Shown: positions 7,343 to 14,297 of the stretch, piece by piece
Layout of the letters: each line of letters opens with the position of its first letter
How positions within the stretch are numbered: the stretch's first letter is position 1
NCBI GenBank assembly: GCA_002314725.1
Contig: DCGV01000023.1
Span: forward strand, 1-22,771
Direction of reading: 5' to 3'
DNA length: 22,771 nt
Source: Bacteroidales bacterium UBA1769
GTDB lineage: Bacteria; Bacteroidota; Bacteroidia; Bacteroidales; UBA932
Notes under the pieces: model-generated
Told to the model about the DNA's origin: nothing
Databases searched by the model: none
Seen by the model: only the letters and a program-made list of their open reading frames with translations
Translations under genes and position numbers: made by a program

Positions 7343-8775
7343 TTATATTAGTTAAAATAGTACAGGTAATTTTTGCCCTATCTCTTTTAGTCCTTATCCA
7401 TGAATTCGGACACTTCCTCTTTGCAAAGTTGTTCAAGACAAGGGTTACCCGTTTCTATCTCTTCTTCAATCCTCAAATATCACTTGTCAAGTGCAAGAAG
7501 ATAAATGGAAAGTTAAAATTTAAATTCTTTTCTAAAAATCTTCCTGATTATGATGAGAATAAGAAACTTATCGACATCAATACACTTCCTGAAGATGATT
7601 GGAGAAGATATCCTGAGAATACCGAATACGGTATCGGATGGGTCCCACTCGGAGGGTATTGCGCAATCTCAGGAATGATTGACGAATCAATGGATGTCGA
7701 GGCGATGAAATTACCTCCTCAACCTTGGGAATTCAGAACCAAACCTGCATGGCAACGCTTCTTCATCATGTTTGGTGGTGTCCTATTCAACTTCATTCTT
7801 GCATTTATTCTATACGGAGCCATACTCCACACTTGGGGCGAAGAGTACTTGAGCAATAAAGATGCAGTATATGGAGTTGCCGTCAATGACCTCTCATATG
7901 AGATGGGATTCAGGGATGGTGATAAAATTATCGCTTTCGATGATATTCTCAATGAAGATTTCTCTCAACTCCAAATTGAGATGCTTAGAAGCAAAGCTAC
8001 TGAAGCGACAGTAATCAGAGGTGGAGATACAATTTATATCGATATCGACCCCGTTTACTTCCCAGCAGCATTAAACACGCCTGGAATGTTTGACATAGCA
8101 TTCCCATTCATTGTCAACGGGTTTACTGAGGACTCCCCAAATATCGAATCCGGATTGGCCACTGGCGATAAAGTCGTAGCAGTAGATGGAAAGCCGATGA
8201 TTATTGTCCAAGAGATTCAAAAAGAGTTGACCAACTATAAGGACACTACCGTTTCTCTTACTATTGACAGGGCAGGTTCGGAGCTAATTATTCCGGTATC
8301 AGTGGATACCGCAGGCAAACTTGGTGTCATGTTGAATACAGATCTTACAAAGATGTTCAACGTTACACAGAACAAATACTCATTCCTTGCGGCAATCCCT
8401 GCTGGTTTCAGCCGTGGAATCAAACAAATAACCAACTATGTCCAAGAACTTGGTCTTATATTCTCGCCAAAGACAGAAGCATATAAATCAGTGGGAAGTT
8501 TCATTGCTATCGGTCGTATTTTCCCTGGAACTTGGGATTGGTACAGAGTTTGGAGTCTTGCAGCAATGCTGTCTGTGATGTTAGGAGTATTGAATCTGGT
8601 TCCTATTCCAGGACTGGATGGAGGTCATATCTTATTTCTTCTTGTCGAGATTATCACAGGTCGCAAACCTAGTGACAAATTCCTGGAAGTAGCGCAAACG
8701 ATTGGAATGATCCTGCTGTTGCTTCTAATGGTACTTGCCTTCGGGAATGATATCAGAAGTTTATTTATACACTAA
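7339..8775 (+). CDS. rseP: RIP metalloprotease RseP (site-2 protease), inner membrane
   Basis: Intramembrane zinc protease of the M50 family, which cleaves membrane-embedded substrates such as anti-sigma factors and signal-peptide remnants. Residues 21-25 are HEFGH in the first transmembrane helix (His21, Glu22, His25). The second metal site, L-D-G-G-H at 426-430 (Asp427), sits in NLVPIPGLDGGH near the C-terminus. Two PDZ domains occupy roughly 170-330, with G-F-x-x-G-D-K and S-G-L-x-x-G-D-K-V signatures. Residues 35-105 carry the longer cytosolic insertion found in Bacteroidetes homologues. The length of 478 residues fits that subgroup. The gene overlaps dxr by 4 nt. No anti-sigma factor gene is in the window, so the substrate is unknown. 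Confidence 0.96.
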   Translation: MIILVKIVQVIFALSLLVLIHEFGHFLFAKLFKTRVTRFYLFFNPQISLVKCKKINGKLKFKFFSKNLPDYDENKKLIDINTLPEDDWRRYPENTEYGIGWVPLGGYCAISGMIDESMDVEAMKLPPQPWEFRTKPAWQRFFIMFGGVLFNFILAFILYGAILHTWGEEYLSNKDAVYGVAVNDLSYEMGFRDGDKIIAFDDILNEDFSQLQIEMLRSKATEATVIRGGDTIYIDIDPVYFPAALNTPGMFDIAFPFIVNGFTEDSPNIESGLATGDKVVAVDGKPMIIVQEIQKELTNYKDTTVSLTIDRAGSELIIPVSVDTAGKLGVMLNTDLTKMFNVTQNKYSFLAAIPAGFSRGIKQITNYVQELGLIFSPKTEAYKSVGSFIAIGRIFPGTWDWYRVWSLAAMLSVMLGVLNLVPIPGLDGGHILFLLVEIITGRKPSDKFLEVAQTIGMILLLLLMVLAFGNDIRSLFIH

Positions 8776-8792
8776 TTAGAATAATATACACC

Positions 8793-9803
8793 ATGAAGCG
8801 CTTCGATTTTTCAGTGATTATTACAATAGCCGTAATATCATTATTTACAGCCATATCTTGTAACAGTACAACAGAACAATCAAAACAGGATATAAGTGGA
8901 AAAGCCGGTGAAATAGCCGTCGTAGCTGCAAAGGATCAATGGGAAGCAGAACCGGGTACAGCCATCAGAGATATCTTGGCTGCAGAGTGCGATTATCTGC
9001 CTCAGAAAGAGCCACTATACTCTCTTTTCAATGTACCGCCACAATCTTTCAATAAGGTTTTTCAGGTACATAGAAATATTCTGATGGTAAAGATCAATGA
9101 CGACCAGACAGAGCCTCAAATCAGTTATGCTAACGACGTATGGGCTCAGCCACAATTAGTTGTTACTATCTCAGCTAAAAGTGAACTCGAGGCTGCAGAC
9201 TATGTCAGGGAACATGGTAAAGTACTCGTTGATCTTTATGAAAAAGCTGAACGGGACAGAGTAATTGCCAATTCTATTCAATTCGAAGAGAAAAGTCTTC
9301 GTGAATATGTCAATGCACGAGTAGGTGGATCGCCATATTTCCCGACAGTTTACTCTTTAAAGAAACAAGCTACCGATTTTATTTGGATCTCCTACGAAAC
9401 TTCATTTACTAATCAAGGTATCTTTATCTATAACTTCCCATTTGAAGGTACATTCCAATTAACTCCTGAATATCTCGTAGCAAAACGTGATGAAGTTCTT
9501 CAAGAGAATGTTCCAGCTACATCAGACAATAGTTACATGATTACAAATCCAACTATCATTCCAGGCTTCAAAACAAGAAAGGTCAATGGTCTGCAATGTG
9601 TTGAATTACGTAGTCTTTGGGATACACACAACGACTTTATGGGCGGTCCATTCGTACAGCGTGCTTACATCACTCCGGACCAGAGGGAGATCGTCGTAAT
9701 CGAAGGCTTTGTGTATGCACCTAAATATAATAAACGCAACTATTTACGTCAAGTAGACTACATTATTTCCTCATTTTCATGGGATAATTTTGTAAAGAAA
9801 TAG
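8793..9803 (+). CDS. DUF4837 family lipoprotein
   Basis: 336-residue predicted lipoprotein. Residues 1-22 are a signal sequence ending in the lipobox TAIS before Cys23. The mature part matches my recollection of DUF4837, a Bacteroidetes-restricted family of unknown function often encoded right after dxr and rseP. Visible features are an acidic N-terminal half with an LFNVPP segment, a central helix rich in Glu/Arg, and a C-terminal R-x-V-N-G-L-Q-C-V-E-L-R-S-L-W block. No catalytic motif is apparent. It starts 17 nt after rseP and ends the operon. A role in envelope homeostasis is inferred only from its partners. Assignment to the family is from memory of the sequence and the gene order. Confidence 0.85.
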   Translation: MKRFDFSVIITIAVISLFTAISCNSTTEQSKQDISGKAGEIAVVAAKDQWEAEPGTAIRDILAAECDYLPQKEPLYSLFNVPPQSFNKVFQVHRNILMVKINDDQTEPQISYANDVWAQPQLVVTISAKSELEAADYVREHGKVLVDLYEKAERDRVIANSIQFEEKSLREYVNARVGGSPYFPTVYSLKKQATDFIWISYETSFTNQGIFIYNFPFEGTFQLTPEYLVAKRDEVLQENVPATSDNSYMITNPTIIPGFKTRKVNGLQCVELRSLWDTHNDFMGGPFVQRAYITPDQREIVVIEGFVYAPKYNKRNYLRQVDYIISSFSWDNFVKK

Positions 9804-9813
9804 TAAAGAAAAT

Positions 9814-9843
9814 TTGCATTGGTAAAAAAAATGTTTACCTTTG
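9814..9843 (+). promoter_or_regulatory. Bacteroidota-type promoter for tRNA-Glu and rpsT
   Basis: TTG at 9814-9816 (within TTTG), exactly 19 bp of spacer, and TACCTTTG at 9836-9843. This is the only site in the window where both elements fit the consensus well, as expected for a highly expressed stable-RNA and ribosomal-protein unit. Confidence 0.8.
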
Positions 9844-9871
9844 CACTCCCTTATGACGAATAGGGGACGAT

Positions 9872-9943
9872 GGTGGGTTCGTATAACGGTTAGTACTCAG
9901 GATTTTCATTCCTGCAATAGGAGTTCGATTCTCCTACCCACTA
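9872..9943 (+). tRNA. tRNA-Glu (anticodon UUC)
   Basis: A full cloverleaf can be drawn. The acceptor GGTGGGT (9872-9878) pairs with ACCCACT (9936-9942), with a G-U at the first pair. The anticodon stem CAGGA/TCCTG (9898-9902 with 9910-9914) encloses a seven-base loop with TTC at 9905-9907. The T stem AGGAG/CTCCT (9919-9923 with 9931-9935) carries the loop TTCGATT. The discriminator base is A9943. CCA is not encoded and must be added after transcription. The gene shares a promoter with rpsT, whose ATG is 25 nt downstream of the tRNA 3' end. Confidence 0.95.
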
Positions 9944-9968
9944 CTAAAAAAATAAAAAAAATTTAGTA

Positions 9969-10223
9969 ATGGCAAATCACGCATCCGCAGACAAGCGCAA
10001 TCGCCAAAGCGAGAGACGCAGATTGCATAACAAGTATTATGCAAAGAGTACAAGGAATGCTATCAAAGCAATCCGTAACACAACAGACAAAGCAGCAGCT
10101 GAGGCTTCAATGCCAAAGGTGTTCGCTATGATTGACAAACTTGCAAAAATTAACGTTATTCACAAGAATAAAGCTGCAAACCTTAAGAGTGGTATCGCAG
10201 TTTACGTTAACAAACTTGCTTAA
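9969..10223 (+). CDS. rpsT: 30S ribosomal protein S20
   Basis: Small-subunit primary binder of 16S rRNA, 84 residues, normal length. The N-terminal MANHASADKRNRQSERRR and the repeated Lys/Arg-rich amphipathic helices match S20. The leader between tRNA-Glu and the ATG is almost pure A/T (about 25 nt) with no Shine-Dalgarno sequence, typical of strongly expressed Bacteroidota genes. Transcription most likely begins at the promoter ahead of tRNA-Glu, so tRNA processing would trim the mRNA 5' end. A hairpin terminator follows 27 nt after the stop. Confidence 0.97.
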   Translation: MANHASADKRNRQSERRRLHNKYYAKSTRNAIKAIRNTTDKAAAEASMPKVFAMIDKLAKINVIHKNKAANLKSGIAVYVNKLA

Positions 10224-10250
10224 TTTGTAAAATTGACCGTTTGAAATAGA

Positions 10251-10284
10251 AAAACTTTCCGATATTCGTCGGGAAGTTTTTTTT
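10251..10284 (+). terminator. Intrinsic terminator after rpsT
   Basis: 12-bp stem AAAACTTTCCGA (10251-10262) with TCGGGAAGTTTT (10269-10280), one G-T wobble, 6-nt loop, and an eight-T run at 10277-10284. radC begins only 10 nt later. Confidence 0.85.
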
Positions 10285-10294
10285 ATTTTAAACT

Positions 10295-10984
10295 ATGGCA
10301 ACACCAATCAATGAATGGATTGAGGCAGAGAGACCACGTGAAAAGATGATTCTTAAAGGTACAGCCTCTCTTACCGACTCCGAACTTATTGCAATACTAC
10401 TTAGATCCGGGTTATCAGGTGATAAACCACTTACCGCCATTGAACTTGGAAGAGAGATTCTAAGGAGCACTCAGAACAATCTATTAACACTATCCCGTCA
10501 GACAATTGAACAATTGACTCAAATAACCGGTGTCGGAATAGCGAAAGCAGCATCAATAGTCTCGGCATTTGAGCTTGGCAGACGCGTTGCTGCAATACCT
10601 GATATAGTACAAGCGCAAATATCTTCAGCTGAAATGGTTTTTAAGATTATGGGGCCATTTCTCTCAAATCTGGATCATGAAGAGTGCTGGATTATCTATC
10701 TAAATATGAATAATAAAATAATTGGTAAAGAGCTGGCAAGTCACGGTGGAGTCAACTCAACAATTATGGATATCAAACTTATCTCCAAAAGAGCTATTGA
10801 AATGTTGGCCAGTAAAATTATCATGATCCATAATCACCCATCCGGTAGCGTCCAACCGAGTGAAGCAGATATTAAACAGACAGTAGCATTGAGAGATGCC
10901 ATCAAACTCTTTGATATTGAACTGGTAGATCACATAATAATAGCTGGGAAAAGATATTTTAGCTTTTTTGATAATAATTGCTAA
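10295..10984 (+). CDS. radC: RadC family protein (JAB1/MPN-fold)
   Basis: 229 residues, full length. The N-terminal half (about 1-105) has the RadC helix-hairpin-helix region with L-T-x-I-x-G-V-G-x-A-K-A. The C-terminal MPN(+) domain has an upstream glutamate (E-E-C-W) and the metal motif H179-N-H181-P-S-G with Asp192, the HxH-x10-D arrangement of JAMM metalloenzymes. The family was once tied to DNA repair, but its biochemical role is unresolved. There is no obvious promoter between the rpsT terminator and the ATG, so expression probably comes from readthrough. The upp promoter overlaps its stop codon. Confidence 0.95.
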   Translation: MATPINEWIEAERPREKMILKGTASLTDSELIAILLRSGLSGDKPLTAIELGREILRSTQNNLLTLSRQTIEQLTQITGVGIAKAASIVSAFELGRRVAAIPDIVQAQISSAEMVFKIMGPFLSNLDHEECWIIYLNMNNKIIGKELASHGGVNSTIMDIKLISKRAIEMLASKIIMIHNHPSGSVQPSEADIKQTVALRDAIKLFDIELVDHIIIAGKRYFSFFDNNC

Positions 10985-10989
10985 TTTTG
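10982..10989 (+). promoter_or_regulatory. Candidate -7 element (TAATTTTG) for upp
   Basis: TAnnTTTG match that includes the radC stop codon, 23 nt before the upp ATG at 11013. No TTG at an ideal -33 distance. Confidence 0.4.
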
Positions 10990-11012
10990 TGGATAAGCAA
11001 CACTCACAACAC

Positions 11013-11666
11013 ATGACTATCATCAACTTATCCGAGCAGAATTCTGTTTTCAATCATTTTATCTCAGAAATGAGAGATAAGAGAGTCCAGAAAGACAGCA
11101 TGAGATTTCGAACGAATCTTGAACGCACTGGAGAGATCTTCGCATATGAAATAAGCAAAACTCTTTCTTATAGCACTAAAGAGGTTGAAACACCATTAGG
11201 GATTGCTGCTGTCAATACTTTTGATGACAAGATTGTGCTTGGCACTATCCTTAGAGCCGGACTTCCACTTCATCAAGGCATGTTGAATATCTTCGACAAA
11301 GCTGAAAACGCATTTTTAGCTGCTTACCGCAAGTATGGAAAAGACAACAAATTCAATTTCGAATTTGAATATGCCAATATGCCTTCAATTGATGGGAAAG
11401 TATTGGTTATTGCCGACGCCATGATAGCAACAGGGGCATCTGTAATTGCCGCCTATGATCAATTCGCTGAGAAAGGGACACCTAAACATACTCATATTGT
11501 ATGTCCTTTTGCATCAAGTTATGGTGTAGAGTGTTTGTCTAAAAAGTTGCCCCATAAAAGTGTAACTCTATGGGTTGGTGCAATTGATGAAGAACTCACC
11601 AATAAATCTTTCATTATACCTGGATTAGGGGATGCAGGAGACCTTGCATTCGGATCCAAGCACTAA
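11013..11666 (+). CDS. upp: Uracil phosphoribosyltransferase
   Basis: Pyrimidine salvage: uracil plus PRPP gives UMP. Numbered from the ATG at 11013 (217 aa), RAGLPLHQGM (81-90) contacts ligand. The PRPP loop is A-D-A-M-I-A-T-G-A-S (134-143), and the C-terminal IPGLGDAGDLAFG is the uracil-binding motif. The PRPP loop reads ADAMIATG rather than the DPMLATG of E. coli Upp, a difference I expect in this branch of the family. An upstream start at 10968 overlaps radC and precedes the likely promoter at 10982-10989, so I reject it. The stop codon overlaps that of rpoN, which runs the other way. Confidence 0.94.
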   Translation: MTIINLSEQNSVFNHFISEMRDKRVQKDSMRFRTNLERTGEIFAYEISKTLSYSTKEVETPLGIAAVNTFDDKIVLGTILRAGLPLHQGMLNIFDKAENAFLAAYRKYGKDNKFNFEFEYANMPSIDGKVLVIADAMIATGASVIAAYDQFAEKGTPKHTHIVCPFASSYGVECLSKKLPHKSVTLWVGAIDEELTNKSFIIPGLGDAGDLAFGSKH

Positions 11667-13075
11667 ATCTCCTTTCTCAATCTGGCAATTGGGATATTAA
11701 GTTGTTCGCGATATTTAGCAACTGTACGGCGCGCCACCTTGTAGCCCTTAGTTCCAAGTTCTTCAACAAGCTCCTCATCAGTCAGTGGCTTGCGTTTATC
11801 TTCCGCATCAATACTATCTGAAAGAATCTTCTTGATTTCACGAGTAGAGACCTCCTCACCAGATGAGTTCTTCAATCCTTCGGAGAAGAAGTATTTCAAT
11901 GGATACATCCCAAAATGGGTCTGTATATATTTACAATTGACTACTCTTGAAATCGTAGAGATATCATACCCAGTTTTTTCTGCTATGTTCTTGAGCACCA
12001 TAGGTTTCAATTTAGTTTCATCTCCATCCAAGAAAAACTCATACTGAAAATCAATTATGGCCTGCATTGTACTATGGAGGGTATTATGACGTTGTTTGAT
12101 AGCCTCAATGAACCATTTGGCCGAGTCCAACTTCTGTTTCACAAAAACTGCAGCCTCTTTTCCCTCTTTAGTCTTGGTATTTGCCGAACTCATAAGCAAA
12201 TCGGCATATCTTTTATTGATCTTAAGTTCGGGGATGGAGAATTTTGGCATACTCATCTCCAGTTCTCCGTCATGTAGTTCCAAGACGAAGTCTGGAGTCA
12301 CTTGTTGTGCCTGCTCAGTATAAGAATCATCTATCTGTCCTCCTGGACGAGGATTTAACTTCACAATCTCCTCAATTGCGTCTCTCAATTCATCTTCAGA
12401 GATACTCAGTCGAGACATTATCTTCTCATAATGTTTCTTTGTGAACTCCATGAAATACTCTGTCAAGATATGCTTTGCCAATGCAACAGGTTTTGTCTGT
12501 GTACGCGCTTTCAACTGAAGTAGAAGGCACTCACGTAAATCGCGTGCCCCAATGCCAACAGGTTCGAATTCCTGTATTACATGCAATATCCTTTCGAGCT
12601 CCTCTTCCGATGTCTCAATATTCAGTCGGAAAGCAATATCATCTGACAATGACTCCAAATCACGACGGAGATATCCATCATCATCCAACATGCCTATTAC
12701 AAATTGTGCTATAGTTCTCTCCCTTTCGTCCAGTTCTGTATAACCCAATTGTGCCTCCAGGCTCTGTTGAAAGCTCTCTTTTACAGAGAATGTCGGGAAT
12801 AGTGAGGTATCATTCTTCCCCTGTTGATTATTGACGTAGTACTTATATGACGGTGTAGGGTCATCAGCGCCATACTCACTCAAAGAGATCTGCTTCTGTG
12901 TGCCATCTTCACTTTTGCCGTCATCTATCACCTCTTCAAGTACAGGATTATCCTCGATCTCTTTCTTCACACGTTGCTCCAGCTCGACCGAAGTCAATTC
13001 AAGCATCTTGATGGTTTGGATCTGCATCGAAGATAGCCTGGTCGTCTGTTTTAATTGTAATCCTTGTTTTAACAT
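11663..13075 (-). CDS. rpoN: RNA polymerase sigma-54 factor
   Basis: Alternative sigma factor that needs AAA+ activators. Region I at the N-terminus is Gln/Leu-rich (KQGLQLKQTTRLSSMQIQT, with E-x-N-P-x-L-E-E near 40-48), an acidic region II follows, and the core-binding domain covers about 80-290. The RpoN box ARRTVAKYR is at 448-456, followed by a typical short tail. The length of 470 residues is normal. The ATG at 13075 lies 7 nt after a TAAATTTG -7 element (13083-13090), so the leader is very short. The stop overlaps the upp stop by a few bases in convergent orientation. No enhancer-binding protein or -24/-12 promoter was recognised in the window. Confidence 0.97.
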   Translation of the reverse strand: MLKQGLQLKQTTRLSSMQIQTIKMLELTSVELEQRVKKEIEDNPVLEEVIDDGKSEDGTQKQISLSEYGADDPTPSYKYYVNNQQGKNDTSLFPTFSVKESFQQSLEAQLGYTELDERERTIAQFVIGMLDDDGYLRRDLESLSDDIAFRLNIETSEEELERILHVIQEFEPVGIGARDLRECLLLQLKARTQTKPVALAKHILTEYFMEFTKKHYEKIMSRLSISEDELRDAIEEIVKLNPRPGGQIDDSYTEQAQQVTPDFVLELHDGELEMSMPKFSIPELKINKRYADLLMSSANTKTKEGKEAAVFVKQKLDSAKWFIEAIKQRHNTLHSTMQAIIDFQYEFFLDGDETKLKPMVLKNIAEKTGYDISTISRVVNCKYIQTHFGMYPLKYFFSEGLKNSSGEEVSTREIKKILSDSIDAEDKRKPLTDEELVEELGTKGYKVARRTVAKYREQLNIPIARLRKEI

Positions 13076-13082
13076 ATATAGA

Positions 13083-13090
13083 CAAATTTA
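13083..13090 (-). promoter_or_regulatory. Candidate -7 element (TAAATTTG) for rpoN
   Basis: TAnnTTTG match on the minus strand, 7 nt before the rpoN ATG, predicting a 5' leader of only a few nucleotides. It lies in the 100-bp gap between the SPOR gene and rpoN, so rpoN need not depend on the upstream pair. Confidence 0.45.
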
Positions 13091-13175
13091 CACAAAAAAG
13101 CAATTGTGTATACTATATAAGTCAAAAAGTATGCCGGAAAATATTATAGCTAATAACAGCTTGATACCAAGCACT

Positions 13176-13700
13176 TTATAGAGACGGATAATTGATATTC
13201 TCTCTTACCAAGAACACTGAAGGATATTGACCTTTAATCTTATTGGAAAATTGTTGAGCTTCAAATTTGGTTCTGAAATCTCCTACAGTAACCTTGAAAT
13301 AAGGGCTCACATGACTGCGATAGACTCGAATACGGGGATATTCAGCAGCAAAGGATCTGGCAATATTCTCAGATTGTACTCTGGAGTTCTGTGCATTGTC
13401 AAAATAGATGCGAACTCGCCATCCAGATATCTTCTTTGTCTTATTGTTAGCTATGTAGCGTTCCATAGCCTTTGACACATCAGAAGACTGATTGATCTTC
13501 ACTACACCTTCATCATCTGCCGAATGGGATACAAGAGAAAAGATGTTTATTCCATAATATGATGAATCTATCTGAGGCTCAATTTGTGACTCTATTCCGA
13601 TTTCCAACGATTCACTGTTCTGAAGTGATTCATTATTTTGAGCCTGCATCACAAAAAACGATATAAAAAGCAAGGCAAAGGTTAATAGTGTATGTTTCAT
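13176..13700 (-). CDS. SPOR-domain secreted protein
   Basis: 174 residues. Residues 1-20 are a cleavable signal peptide (MKHTLLTFALLFISFFVMQA, next residue Gln21), so the protein is periplasmic. A Ser/Glu-rich low-complexity stretch (22-45) leads to a C-terminal SPOR domain at about 95-172, with W-R-V-R-I-Y-F-D, a Phe/Tyr-rich middle (SPYFKVTVGDF) and V-F-L-V at the end. SPOR domains bind denuded septal glycan strands, so a role near the division site is likely. It starts inside the stop codon of the upstream lipoprotein gene (TAATG), so the two are translationally coupled. The domain call rests on pattern; the function is from the family. Confidence 0.85.
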   Translation of the reverse strand: MKHTLLTFALLFISFFVMQAQNNESLQNSESLEIGIESQIEPQIDSSYYGINIFSLVSHSADDEGVVKINQSSDVSKAMERYIANNKTKKISGWRVRIYFDNAQNSRVQSENIARSFAAEYPRIRVYRSHVSPYFKVTVGDFRTKFEAQQFSNKIKGQYPSVFLVRENINYPSL

Positions 13701-14209
13701 TACTTAGTCTGATTAAATAATTTCACCAATTCTGCTATCGGAGTGTCCTCTATCTTGATTTTTTTTGAAAAGATCCCTTGTGAAACGACCAATTCAGCAT
13801 CAACCAGCATGTCATCGGTAAGGACATTATCCAGAGACCCAAGCCCGGAAAGTACGAATACTGTTGGTTTATAGCAAATTACTGAACAATCGAAGTCGAT
13901 TTTCTTCTTGGTATGAGAAGGTAACACAGAACTTTTTCCAGTTTTCAACTCTGCGAAAAGATTATCTTTCCCTTTAAAGAATTGTACCTCACCACTTTTC
14001 AATTGATATTTGGATGAGGATTGATTATCAAATTCAATTGAAAGCGCAATATTAGCCTCTACTTTTGAGAGTGAAAATTTTACATTTTCTATCTTGCCAA
14101 CATTTATCTTCCCTACATTAACTCTCTTATAATCATCACAAGAGCTCACAACTGAAATGGTAACTGCGCTGATTAGGATATAGAATAATGTCTTAACAAT
14201 TTTGTTCAT
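13700..14209 (-). CDS. Small lipoprotein of unknown function, LEA2-like beta-sandwich possible
   Basis: 169 residues. Signal sequence 1-23 with lipobox V-V-S-S before Cys24, followed by D-D. The mature part contains alternating strands such as VKFSLSKVEANIALSIEFDNQSSSKYQLKSG, split by turns, which recall the late-embryogenesis-abundant type 2 (LEA2/WHy) fold seen in envelope lipoproteins. That comparison is inference and no named family is certain. It is the first gene of a pair with the SPOR protein (1-nt overlap). TATATTTG at 14214-14221 ends 4 nt before the ATG, which suggests a leaderless transcript. It is divergent from miaB. Confidence 0.8.
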   Translation of the reverse strand: MNKIVKTLFYILISAVTISVVSSCDDYKRVNVGKINVGKIENVKFSLSKVEANIALSIEFDNQSSSKYQLKSGEVQFFKGKDNLFAELKTGKSSVLPSHTKKKIDFDCSVICYKPTVFVLSGLGSLDNVLTDDMLVDAELVVSQGIFSKKIKIEDTPIAELVKLFNQTK

Positions 14210-14213
14210 GCTG

Positions 14214-14221
14214 CAAATATA
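14214..14221 (-). promoter_or_regulatory. Candidate -7 element (TATATTTG) for the lipoprotein-SPOR pair
   Basis: TAnnTTTG match on the minus strand, 4 nt before the ATG at 14209, the same spacing as ahead of ruvX and the 952-aa protein gene. Confidence 0.5.
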
Positions 14222-14236
14222 CTAAAGAATGTTAAG

Positions 14237-14272
14237 TTGAGATACTCAGGCAAAAAAAATATCTTATCTTTG
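14237..14272 (+). promoter_or_regulatory. Candidate promoter for miaB
   Basis: TATCTTTG at 14265-14272 matches the -7 consensus and lies 25 nt before the miaB ATG. TTG at 14237-14239 is the nearest -33 candidate but at a 25-bp spacing, longer than the usual ~19. Confidence 0.5.
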
Positions 14273-14297
14273 CGCCAGATTTTGAAAAAGTTACATC

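Noticed and set aside
10757..11053. 98-codon open frame on the minus strand over radC and upp
   Set aside because: Antisense to the conserved RadC metal motif region and to the upp start; composition is Cys/Ile-rich as expected for a shadow frame.
11790..13181. Several plus-strand open frames opposite rpoN
   Set aside because: All are Ser/Leu/Phe-rich antisense frames of a well-supported sigma-54 gene.
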